The position numbers were made by a program, and so were the translations under genes. Of a stretch of DNA of 64,000 nucleotides, positions 1 to 12,500 are shown piece after piece. The stretch lies in NCBI RefSeq assembly GCF_032854445.1, contig NC_088305.1:31647645-31711644 (forward strand). Reading direction: 5' to 3'. Positions within the stretch are counted from its first letter, which is position 1. Every line of letters starts with the position of its first letter. The notes beneath the pieces were generated by a model that was not told where the DNA came from, did no database searches, and worked only from the letters and a program-made list of their open reading frames with translations. The stretch comes from Liolophura sinensis. Its lineage: Eukaryota; Mollusca; Polyplacophora; Chitonida; Chitonidae.

Positions 1-572
1 ATTTAAGAATGAGATCCATGTGCAGGCAAAAACTGCCGTCTGCACTGTTTATACCATCTACAGAAATATGGAAAATCTCTCCAAATAGAGTGTCATGAGT
101 ATTAGTTTATGTGTCTCTATTGAGACTCCTGGGCACGTTTAATGAAGTAAGCGTAGTGCTAGGTAGCCCATGGCTAAAGGCAATTTATATCTCTACAATA
201 TACGACGTAGTCTTGGTAGTCAAGGGATTACTTAACTTTTGTTATTATTAAGTCTGCTACAAGGTCCCGGGTTTACTCCTAATATGAAACAAAACTTTGA
301 GCTCGCCAGGGCAAATCGGTGTTCTGTTTGATGAGTCTGTGTCGCTGTCTGGAGCTAACATTGGTTACGTGTACTATACAACCAAATCACATTTTTGTTT
401 TATATCCAGGGTGAACCTTCAACTCAGCATATGAACCTACTGAGTAGGTAGCATATGAACAAAGGCTTTCAAGATCGCTCTGACATTTCTCGGCTGTCAC
501 ATAAGTGTAGGACCAAGCCTAGAAAACAAGCATATCTGGAAATATGTAAAATAGTTCCCACCACATAATTAC

Positions 573-3500
573 CTGTGACTTTTATGGAGTATTTTTTCTG
601 TCTCCAGTCTGTCACAACTTTGGTCAGTGAATGAAGTTTGTCCAGGGCCCGCTTTCGTATAATAATCTGAAGAGTAGACAAATGTAGTCAGAAAAATTAC
701 CTGCCAAAAATAGTAGCATAAGAAACCCTAAAAACGGTGAGTTTAAACCATCTTGGCAAAAAACATCTGTACCACCACATATAAAGTTTGAACATGTAAC
801 TCTTTACTACAAGACAACCATAGCACAAACACGAATTGTAATACAGCAACTTGAATATGCAAGGACATTTGTTTTTTATGAGGAATTAATTGATATACAT
901 AAAATTTCTGTAAATCTCAAAAAAATTCAGTCCTTGACTAAGTAGTTCTTGATTCTTAGAGGTCTTAGTTTGCCGAGTAAACTCACCTTCCTGGCTGCCT
1001 GAGCAAATTTGTTACGAACATCTTGTCTGGCTGCCCAGTTGTCATTAGTGTACAGGTCAAACTGGACGCCCTCGGAGGCCAGCTAAAATCATAGGTAGAA
1101 CTGATGGTCATTCACAATAACTAATCAATCATTACAGCATGATACATATCTTGAACAAATATTATGTGAAAATGTTCTCTCCAAATACATATAAATTCAG
1201 TTCCTGTCAAGGGTTTAAATTTGACTGACCATCTCGAAGAAAAATATTCTAAAAAAAAAAAGTCATCATTTCCACCGAATAACAGATTAGACCTACCTCT
1301 GTAGCCTTTCGTAAGGTCCTCTGAAATGTGCGTTCCGTCGTCGCTCGTGTATGCTCTTTCTCTGGTACAGGTTCACCCAATCTTTTAAACTACATCAAAT
1401 ATGGAAAAGCAAGTTTTATTTGAGACAACCCTTGACAAATAAAGCTATTATTATTAGTATATATGCAAAGAAAAATCCTGATTTATTACTTTTCATCAGG
1501 GTACACTGTATATAAAACACAGCAAAGAACAAACAATATTCTGTATTTGACATACAGTCAGTCAAGACCATATGTTTTACACAGTTTTATTGAGTTTATA
1601 AAAGTATTTTGAAGTTTTTTTTAAAGGCAGAATGATACATAGAGAAAAATCTACGATTCAACACCAAAAATGTACATTTGAGAAAAAAAAAAATTTGATG
1701 ACCTTTAAAATGCATTTTTGTAAAGTTTTGGGATAAACAGAGTAATTGTAAGTATGGCAACCCTACAACACATGCACAGTAAAATTTATTTTGGAAAACT
1801 TCTTGTTTATTTGTTGTATTTGTGATAAAAAATGGAAAAAGACATCAAAGACAGCTAGTATCCTCTGCTAGCTGTAAGTTTAGCTACGGTACGCGTGCTA
1901 ACCCTGTAGTCATGCCAGGCCAGTTTAGCTACGGTACGCGTGCTCACCCTGTAGTCAAGCCAGGCCAGTTCAGCTACAATACGTGTGCTCACCCTATAGT
2001 CAAGCCAAGCCAGTTTAGCTACAGTACGCGTGCTAACCCTGTAGTCAAGCCAGGCCAGTTCAGCTACAAATCATGTGCTCACCCTATAGTCAAGCCAAGC
2101 CAGTTTAGCTACAGTACGCGTGCTCACCCTGTAGTCATGCCAGGCCAGTTTAGCTACAGTACGCGTGCTCACCCTGTAGTCATGCCAGGCCAGTTTAGCT
2201 ACAGTACGCGTGCTCACCCTGTAGTCATGCCAGGCCAGTTTAGCTACAGTACGTGTAATCACCCTATAGTCAAGCCAGGCCAGTTTAGCTACAGTACGCA
2301 TGCTCACCCTGTAGTCATGCCAGGCCAGTTCAGCTACAGTACGCGTGCTCACCCTGTAGTCATGCCAGGCCAGTTTAGCTACAGTACGTGTGCTCACCTT
2401 ATAGTCAAGCCAAGCCAGTTTAGCTACAGTATGCATGCTCACCCTGTAGTCGTGCCACGCCAGTTTAGCTACAGTGCGCATGCTCACCCTGTAGTCATGC
2501 CAGGCCAGTTTAGCTACAGTACGTGTGCTCACACTTTAGTCAAGCCAGGCCAGTTTAGCTACAGTACGTGTGCTCAACCTGTAGTCATGCCAGGCCAGTT
2601 TAGCTACAGTACGCGTGCTCACCCTGTAGTCATGCCAGGCCAGCTCTCTGTTATCCATTACTTGTTGTTTGGCGTCCACTGACATCTGATCCTCTCCCAA
2701 CTTAACCTGCCACCTCAGCTGATTCTGCCTCTCCTCGTACACATTCTGTCTGACGGCCTGTTCAAACACCGTCTCCTGCAATCATAAACACAGACCCATA
2801 TACACCAGAAGCTAACAAGCGGAGTAATGGCATAATAAATGGCATAAGAAGGACAGGCCCCTTTGGTATAACAATAAAAGTTTTATCTGTCACGCGTTAT
2901 TCATCTCAAGTAAATAAAATTTGCTTTTCCCGGGAGCCCTTTAACAACAAAACATACCAAAAACATGTTCTATTATATTTAGTATTTTATCATATACTTG
3001 AAACAAAATTTTTCTTCACGTGAATTCTTATTAATCCTGTCAGAGTATTACATTATAATATGACTCTTGCAGATATATTTTCAAAAAAGTTTAAGAGAGT
3101 GTTTTTTTCCTTAGTTCTGTTAAAAAGGATAACGTCTTTTAAAATGTTCAAATGGAATAATAAATGTAAAAGTGTATTAAAGGGATAGCAATATTGGTAT
3201 ATTAGGACACATTCAACAGGCTGTTCCATTAACCACAAACAGTGATACAAAATACATATTTAGATGCGAAAACTATGGCATACCCTGTAGATTCCATCTG
3301 CTGATATCATGGCAACGTATAAACATGTATACGCCAACGCTAAGACCATGATGGACAATCTAATATAACACTTGCTTCTGTCAATGAAATTAGCAAGGCT
3401 TATCAGCAACCTGACAGCTTGCTGATTAGTGCTTCTGTGTGAGTGAGCGAGTGAGTCTGTGAGTGAGTCGGTGAGTGCTTTGGGTTTTTAAAGTGCAAGT

Positions 3501-6500
3501 AATGTAATGTCCTTGTTGCAGCACGTACATGTATATAGAAATCGACCCAAACACAAAACATTACTGTGGGACTACGAGTACATGTTTATAGAAATTGACC
3601 CAAACACAAAACATTACTGTGGGACTACACGTTCATGTATATAGAAATCGACCCAAACACAAAACCTTACTGTGGGACTACAAGTACATGTTCATAGAAA
3701 TCGACCCAAACACAAAACATTACTGTGGGACTACACGTCCATGTTTATAGAAATCGACCCAAACACCAAACCTTACTGTGGGACTACACGTCCATGTATA
3801 TAGAAATCGACCCAAACACAAAACCTTACTGTGGGACTACACATCCATGTATACAGAAATCGACCCAAACACCAAACCTTACTGTGGGACTACACGTCCA
3901 TGTATACAGAAATCGACCCAAACACCAAACATTACTGTGGGACTACACGTATCTGTATATAGAAATCGACCCAAACACAAAACCTTACTGTGGGACTACA
4001 CGTACTTGTATATAGAAATCGACCCAAACACAAAACCTTACTGTGGGACTACACGTCCATGTATATAGAAATTGACTCAAACACAAAACATTACTGTGGG
4101 ACTACAAGTACATGTTTATAGAAATTGACCCAAACACAAAACCTTACTGTGGGACTACACATCCATGTATACAGAAATTGACCCAAACACCAAACCTTAC
4201 TGTGGGACTACACGTCCATGTATATAGAAATCGACCCAAACACCAAACCTTACTGTGGGACTACACGTCCATGTATATAGAAATCAACCCAAACACAAAA
4301 CCTTACTGTGGGACTACTCGTACTTGTATATAGAAATCGACCCAAACACAAAACCTTACTGTGGGACTACACGTACATGTATACAGAAATCCACCCAAAC
4401 ACAAAACCTTACTGTGGGACTACTCGTACTTGTATATAGAAATCGACCCAAACACAAAACATTACTGTGGGACTACACGTCCATATATATAGAAATCGAC
4501 CCAAACACAAAACCTTAATGTGGGACTACACGTGCATGTTTATAGAAATTGACCCAAACACAAAACATTACTGTGGGACTACACGTCCATGTATATAGAA
4601 ATCGACCCAAACACAAAACCTTACTGTGGGACTACACGTCCATGTATATAGAAATCGACCCAAACACAAAACATTACTGTGGGACTACACGTCCATGTAT
4701 ATAGAAATCGACCCAAACACAAAACCTTACCATGGGACTACATGTACTTTTATATATCTATCCAAACACAAAGCCTAACTCTGACCTTAACGCACAAAAC
4801 CTTACCCTGACACTGACAACTACACTGTTTCTCACACCCCAACCCCCTAACAAACAGTACCTGGCCTTCCTTCGTGACAGCAGGCAAAAAGTGCCAAGAT
4901 ATTAATTACCACACAGATATTGTCAAAACAGATGTCTGAAAACACACCTTCATTTGACGAGTAGAAGGCCCGGTCACCTTTTTGGCTGTGATGGCTGAAA
5001 CAAGAATAGAACTTTACTTCAGAGACTGGCTGACATGCAACAAATGGACAAATCAACATAAGAGGTCAAATTTTGTTTTCACTGTGAGTGAAAGACTGGG
5101 ATGTGTTCATGGAGACACCTCTGATATGTGTACATAATGAGAAGTCCATTTAAAGCCGTTTGATTAGCCTGTATACTCTCATAGGATGCTAAGTATATTT
5201 GTTTTATTTTAATCCTAAAATATGATAGCAATATTAATAAAGGAGGGTGTTAACACTTGTAAACTGGTAAAAAATGACATGCAATACCTATTAAAGCTGA
5301 TGTAACTGCTTGGATTGATTGCTTCACTTACTTAATGCCTTCCCAAAAGCTTTTCACTACTACTCTGGCAATCAGTTTTATGGGCAAAGAAAACTACCCT
5401 AGGTAAACCACTTATCTTACTCAGGTAGTAACTGCTAAGAAAACATGAAATACCTCCTTCTAAAGTGTGTATATTATATCTGATGGTGAGAGCAATTGGT
5501 CTTGTAAGCACCATGTCCTGTGTTTATTGGTTTACTAATCTGTTGATTTTCAATGAGGACTGCACCAGGCTATTATACAGACTTGGGACATGGGGAATGT
5601 CATGTGTTTCTCCTGGGCTCTGCCTGGTTTCACCATAATGCTGGCTGCCGTTGTATAAGTGAAATATGCATGGATACGGCGTGAAACACCAATCGAATAA
5701 AAAAAAAATCAAATAAATTTGGCCAGTTTGTAATTGTGTGCTTACCTTCTTTCAAGTCCTTGCGCCTCAGCCTGCCTTCCTCCTGTAGGAGCACCTGAGT
5801 GACAGCGTGGGGACAGTTGATCTGAGGAGGGAACTTTAGACCAGCGTACTCCACATCCTGAGGTTAACAGCAGTAAATGCATGAATAAATAACTATGGTT
5901 TAACATCACACCTTCAGCCATATGGTGGTGAGAGCTTGACCAAACCAGAAAACAGTTGACTTATGAAAATGAGAATGATAACATCCAGGATCAGAAGAAA
6001 AAAACAAAACAGGAATTTTTTAACAGTTTTTAAAACAGACAATAACTGCAAAACTTAAAAATCATATTCTTATACAACAATAACCTTAATGCTCACATGA
6101 AATATAGGGCCTATACAGTACAGCTAAAAATGTCTTTTAAATATTTTACTACAGTATTGCCAGCAACGCTGTCAAACAAATGAAATATACATGCCAAATG
6201 TCACTTAGAGGCCTTCATCATGGACAATATTAAACAATGTGGACATATTCTGTTTACCAGGCCCACACTGGAGAGTCCCGTGGAGTAGTCACCTTTAACT
6301 ACAAGCTTGCCTAGAGGGCTAAGGTCTTCATCTGTTCACTCCAGAGACTCCAAGCGAGACCCACAAATGATACATCTAGGTAGTGCTGCACAACGACTCT
6401 ATATGTACCTTCACACATCTCATAACTTTCTCATTTTCCCCCTTTCTAAGCTACATATAAATACACAACACCTTCCTATAAAAATTCTACACCAAAACAA

Positions 6501-9500
6501 AACAAGAAAAACAAGGCAGAATCTCTCAAAAATGAAAGAAAATCTCAAGTGCCGATCAGGGAGTTATTACACAGATGTGTGTAATTCACAGCATAGTTAC
6601 ACAGCACTGAGGGCCCGCAGAGATCCGTGATGTCATATACCAGTTCTTTATGCAACTTGGAATGTGAAATGGTAAAGAATGTTAACAGTTTTTCTGAAAC
6701 TTACCTGGGGTTGAGTTGCCCCTGGAGGTGAAGGCTTTAACTTCTTCCTGCGATTCCGCCTGGCTCTGTCCAGTGGAGTTAGACATCTTGGGTCTAAAAT
6801 ATCACTGTCAGCAGTTTCTGTCTCGGTTAATGCTGATGTCTCAGTTAGCTCCCTTTTTTGATAAAGCAAAAGGATACCAAAGCACGCATAAATTGCAAGA
6901 AGATACACATATATCTCAAAGTAATGAAATAAAACAGTTCATAAATAACACTAAAACTACTGCATCTCACTAATAAGTTCAATTAAAAAAAAAAAAAAAA
7001 AATGGCACGGACATTATTGCCAACATCCTACGGGTGGTGGGCATGTCTAATGTCAACCCTACATCTATCCTTCATCATATACCTCAACATTGATCTGTAC
7101 CCCAGGGCCAGCCGCTCAACTACAAACATGGGGTAATGATGTTAGTGCTGACTTGGCATGTTTTATTATTACAACAGTATGACAGTGTCAGGCTATAGTG
7201 AAACCTTAGACACTGTAGGCTTAGAACTGGACATGTTATGTGCCATATGAAATCTGCTTTCACTGAGTGACATGTAAGGTAATACAGGCTATATGTCACT
7301 TTAATTTCGAGTTTGAATGGCTGTGTGTGTTTAGGCACAAAAACTAGAGAGAATGAATGAATGAATGCATGAGATTTTATGTCTTACTTAACAATTTTTC
7401 AGTCATTTGACAACCAAAAGTCATTACGTGTGTTTAAATATACTTTGTCTTCGTAACAGGGAGAGCCCATGCCGCTAAAATGCTGCTGCCACAAAAATAT
7501 CATGCCGAAGACAGCAGATATGATACCCCACCCAGTCACATTATACTGGCACTGGGCCATTCAGTCTTGTTTCCTTGCTCTAATCTCTTAGTGCAGAGCA
7601 CCAAGTGAGGCAGCAACAAGTACCATTTTTAAAGTCTTTGGTATGATCCAGACTTTGAGGTGGACTCTCTAACCATTAGATGTCACTCACTGAAGCGGTC
7701 CCAAAACCTAGAGAGTACAAACACTGCGAAAGTTAAACTTTGGGTGTTGAATCTGGCATACCATATCAAATGGAAACAAAACCATGCCACAAAACCATGA
7801 AAACGTCAAATTGCAAGCAACTGCGTTATTCACATAGCATCTTACTTGAGAAGTCCAGGGGCTGAGGTGCCAGTAAATGTGCAAAGTAGAGGTTTGGTGT
7901 TAAACTGGGAGATGATCAGCAACAACTTCATGTGGGCAGTGAGGAACTCTGTTGGTGCAAATGTCACCTTGATCTGTGTCTCCCCGCAAGCAGGCACAAT
8001 ACCTGTAACACAACAACAACAACATACTGTAGATATTCTCCACCAATCAACAGTGCATGACTAATTCACTACTAATTACAATCCAGACAAGTGTGGATGC
8101 AGTGTTCTACAGGATGAGAGAGGTTGCCCACCATTTATTGTTAGCACCCAGTAAAAACAGAGACAGGCCCTGAACTGTCAAATCATAGTATCATTGCTGA
8201 TAAATCATGACAAAACAAAGGATCACTTAACAATTTTTCAGTCATACGACGACAAAGGAATCCTTAGAGTGCATGTAATCTGCCTCCTTGTTGCAGGACG
8301 GACTTCCACCACTCTTTTATCTAGTGCTGCTTCACTGAGATGACTTACCAAAGGCAGGTAAGCCACCCAGCCCGAGTCATTATACTGACACGGGTTAACC
8401 AGTTGTTGCACTATCCCCAATGCCAAGTGAGAAAGTTACAACTTTCTCTCTTAAAGTCTTAGGTGTGACTTGACCCAAGATTGACCCTGGATCTACCACT
8501 CCCAAAGGGGACACTCTACCAACTGTGCTATCGGGGCCAGCCATTCATTAGAAGATGGCTATACCAGTGACCTGCAGCTTGCTACTTTTGTGAAAAAAAA
8601 TTGAGCAGGTAGCTGCCTACTTTGACCAAATGTCATATGTTACTTCATTTAATTCTATGTCACTAATCTGGTTACTTTCCCAGGGTAGCCTTCAGCTCAA
8701 AAAGATAATGAAAGCCCTGCTAAATGAATATGTACTGTGAAGGAAGCGTAAGGGGAGATAACCCATACACAGCTTACCTGACATAGGTTCTACTGTGAAA
8801 GCTGGATGTGGCTGAGCAATGCTAAGCTCAAACTCAAAGTCTGTGGGAGCTTCACATCGTAACGGGATTGACTTTGTTCTCCTAAACAGAAAATGAGACA
8901 ACATTTATTTCCAAACTTTGTTACAGATTTATCTGTATTTAACTGTCTTGAAATTAGGAACATCAGAATATTTTTTTTACTATAGCAATACGGAATATTA
9001 AGAGCCTAGTGTCAAAATTTCAACAGATGTAAAGCTTAGTACAAATCTATAAAATGTTTTAACTACAAGTTATTCATTTGAATCTAAATTTGCTGCTGTG
9101 CTGCTTTGACCATGAACGGAATGTAATACACCCAAGGATGATACAATACACATGTATACATGTAAGTATATTTTGTTGGCTCAGTCACTCTGAGGCATAA
9201 ATAGTGTCTTACGAATGTCCGACTGGTACAGAAGGGAAGTCGACATGTTCAGGGAAGCAGTCTGTGATCATCACAGGGTAGGCATGGATAGGCACAATCA
9301 GGTTCTCCTCACCCTACAAACAAAGCAGCCATGCGGGTATATCAGTGGTGGTGAATACTAGCTAATATGAACACCAAACTACAGTACACATGTGCCGCAT
9401 CAGCCAAATTTCAGTACACTATACTTCACCTAAACTTTGGTCTGTAAAAATGCACTTTCCGAAGCACATAAAGGTCTTATACTTTTGATGCCGAAACTTA

Positions 9501-12500
9501 AGTTTGTCTGATAAGAAGTTTTACAAAAAACTTTTAAGTGGTTCATTAAGGTGGATGAATCAATTAGAATATTACAAGAAAATGTGTCACTTCTAAAACA
9601 CTAAACTTAAGTTGCAACACAGTAATTAGTTAATTCAACAAATAGTTGTCCTAATGGGTACATAGGAGTGTACATGTAAGTAACTGTTCTGACATGATAT
9701 TCTTACACTTAAACCTATACTTCTCAGCCAAAAAGCCACATAATACACACATGGGGCAAATATAACGTACATGAGTATTGTAAATCTTCTCTCAGCATAC
9801 AGAGCTTACAATGACAAAATTAGTAGACACATGTATACATGTTTATACTGGGAGAAAATCTGACCAATAGATTTCACCTTCTGACCATTCTATAATTTCT
9901 TAGCTACAAGACTGAAGGTCCAAGACCAGATTCTGTGAACTTGTGACTTCTTGTACATGTAGCTGAAAGTCTGCCAGAAATCTGACAAACGTGATGCATG
10001 TGACAAACAGTACCTTAGTCAATGGTTTCTGTCCTTTAAAGAGACGTAGCCTTGCAGCATGTAGAGGGAATTAAATGACTTACTGGACAATTGAAAGTCT
10101 GCCAGAAATCTGACAAACGTGATGCATATGACAAACAGTACCTCAGTCAGTGGTTTCTGTCCTTTAAAGAGACGTAGCCTTGCAGCATGTAGAGGGAATT
10201 AAATGACTCACCGGACAGTTGAAAGTCTGCCAGAAATCTGACAAACGTGATGCATATGACAAACAGTACCTCAGTCAGTGGTTTCTGTCCTTTAAAGAGA
10301 CGTAGCCTTGCAGCATGTAGAGGGAATTAAATGACTTACTGGACAGTTGAAAGTCTGCCAGAAATCTGACAAACGTGATGCATATGACAAACAGTACCTC
10401 AGTCAGTGGTTTCTGTCCTTTAAAGAGACGTAGCCTTGCAGCATGTAGAGGGAATTAAATGACTTACTGGACAGTTGAAAGTCTGCCAGCAATCTGACAA
10501 ACGTGATGCATATGACAAACAGTACCTCAGTCAATGGTTTCTGTCCTTTAAAGAGACGTAGCCTTGCAGCATGTAGAGGGAATTAAATGACTTACTGGAC
10601 AATTGAAAGTCTGCCAGAAATCTGACAAACGTGATGCATATGACAAACAGTACCTCAGTCAGTGGTTTCTGTCCTTTAAAGAGACGTAGCCTTGCAGCAT
10701 GTAGAGGGAATTAAATGACTTACTGGACAGTTGAAAGTCTGCCAGCAATCTGACAAACGTGATGCATATGACAAACAGTACCTCAGTCAATGGTTTTTGT
10801 CCTTTAAAGAGACGTAGCCTTGCAGCATGTAGAGGGAATTAAATGACTCACCGGACAGTTGATTCGCACAGAATCATAGTAATATCGCCACTCGTCAGGG
10901 TAAAACTCTACCTCACATTCCACAGTCAGGCCTGGCACAAACTTTTTCTGAAAAAGGATGCAACAAAGATAAAGACAATATCAGACTGTTTTGTACATAC
11001 AAGTTAGTAGATAATTTAAATTTATATGCTATGATAATTTCATCAAAATAGCTGGGTACATATTTAGAGGCAAATAAAGGATGAAAGTTACATTTTCTTA
11101 CTAGGATATCATCCTACATTCCAAACAAACCTCAGAACACATTTCCAATATCATTAGAACACTTTTTACTTTTAAGGAGAAGAAAACATAAACATGATGC
11201 CAAAATCAGATGAAAGAGCATCAAAACTTATGTGCAGATATGATCTTTAATATGTTTTTGGATTTATTTTTTCAAGAGAAAAGGGTATTTCTCTTAAAAT
11301 GACCATTTTAAAAATATAAATATGATCCAAATTGAGGTTTAATACATTTGTTAGATGAAAAGAACAAATTCTAGAGCAAAAATATTTATTAAACCTGTGT
11401 TACATCCTCATTTATGACATTAAACAAAGACTATAAATACCAAAATGTGGTCCCAAATACCCACCATTCAAAAATTATTTTCAAGTGTCTTTTTCCCCTT
11501 AAGGAAAAATCCTTAATCCTTTATGTTTTCTCCACCTTTAAACGTTTCTAGGTAACTCCTGAAAAGCTTACAGTAGACTTAGAGTAAGTCAAGTGCAGTT
11601 TTTTACTTTACGATAGGCTAACTGCCAATATTGTCAGTATCATTCAGTGCACAAAACAAACATAAGCCTGTCCTCACCCCCTTAGTATATGTGATGTTGA
11701 AGTATCTTGTCTGTGGAGGGACGATGTGCATCCGTAGCACATCAGAAGAAACATTGACAATAGAAAATGCCAAAGTATGTTTCTTCCCAATCTCAAACCC
11801 TCCAAAGTGAACAGCTGCGGGCCGGGCTTGGACCAGGGCATTCTGTGACACTTTGTCGTAGATTTCTACAATAAGGAGAACAGTAATTCTTCACTATAAA
11901 ATTGTCCCACATCTTTGCATTACAAGAAAACAACTACAAACTGCTATCGCTGGGATATCCCCCCAAAAGTTGATCTTAATTGTCTTGCACTAAAATCATA
12001 CACTGAATGGCAGATCCTAAAAGACATACTGTATGTAGGGCATCAAATACATGTAACTGACCAACTAACCAACTGGCATACAGACAGATCCACTTGTACA
12101 ATATAGAAGTGGCATTTAGATGTTGGTGGAGAAGTATACAAACAAGATATTCCTTACATACATGTACAACTTTTTGGTTTATTATCATGACATTTCAAAG
12201 TAGATACTAACATTGTAAATATCAGGTGTTAGTATTAACACTGAAGTGTTGTGTTAAGAAACTAAGAAGCTGTATACCAATATAAAGAAACATCTTGTTA
12301 GTGTAGAGTCACTTATACTGTCTTGTTACTGGTAAAAACTAAATGTACTGCATTACATATTTTCACACAAAAGGTCCACCTGCCAGTAGAATGCATTTTC
12401 TTCTGTGATGTGGCAGTGCAAGTTTACGTCATATATGTTTTATGAGCACGCATACAACAATAACTGTCCCATAATAACGGAAAGAACCACTTGTCACAGG

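Noticed and set aside
1822-2682. 286-codon open frame on the plus strand with FSYSTRAHPVVMPGQ repeats
   Set aside because: It is the complement of the 45-bp array, and overlaps CFAP221 exon 10 antisense. Openness follows from the 45-bp period.
3725-4518. Four overlapping open frames repeating GLHVHVYRNRPKH-type units
   Set aside because: They are products of the 53-bp array, shifting frame each unit; not a gene.
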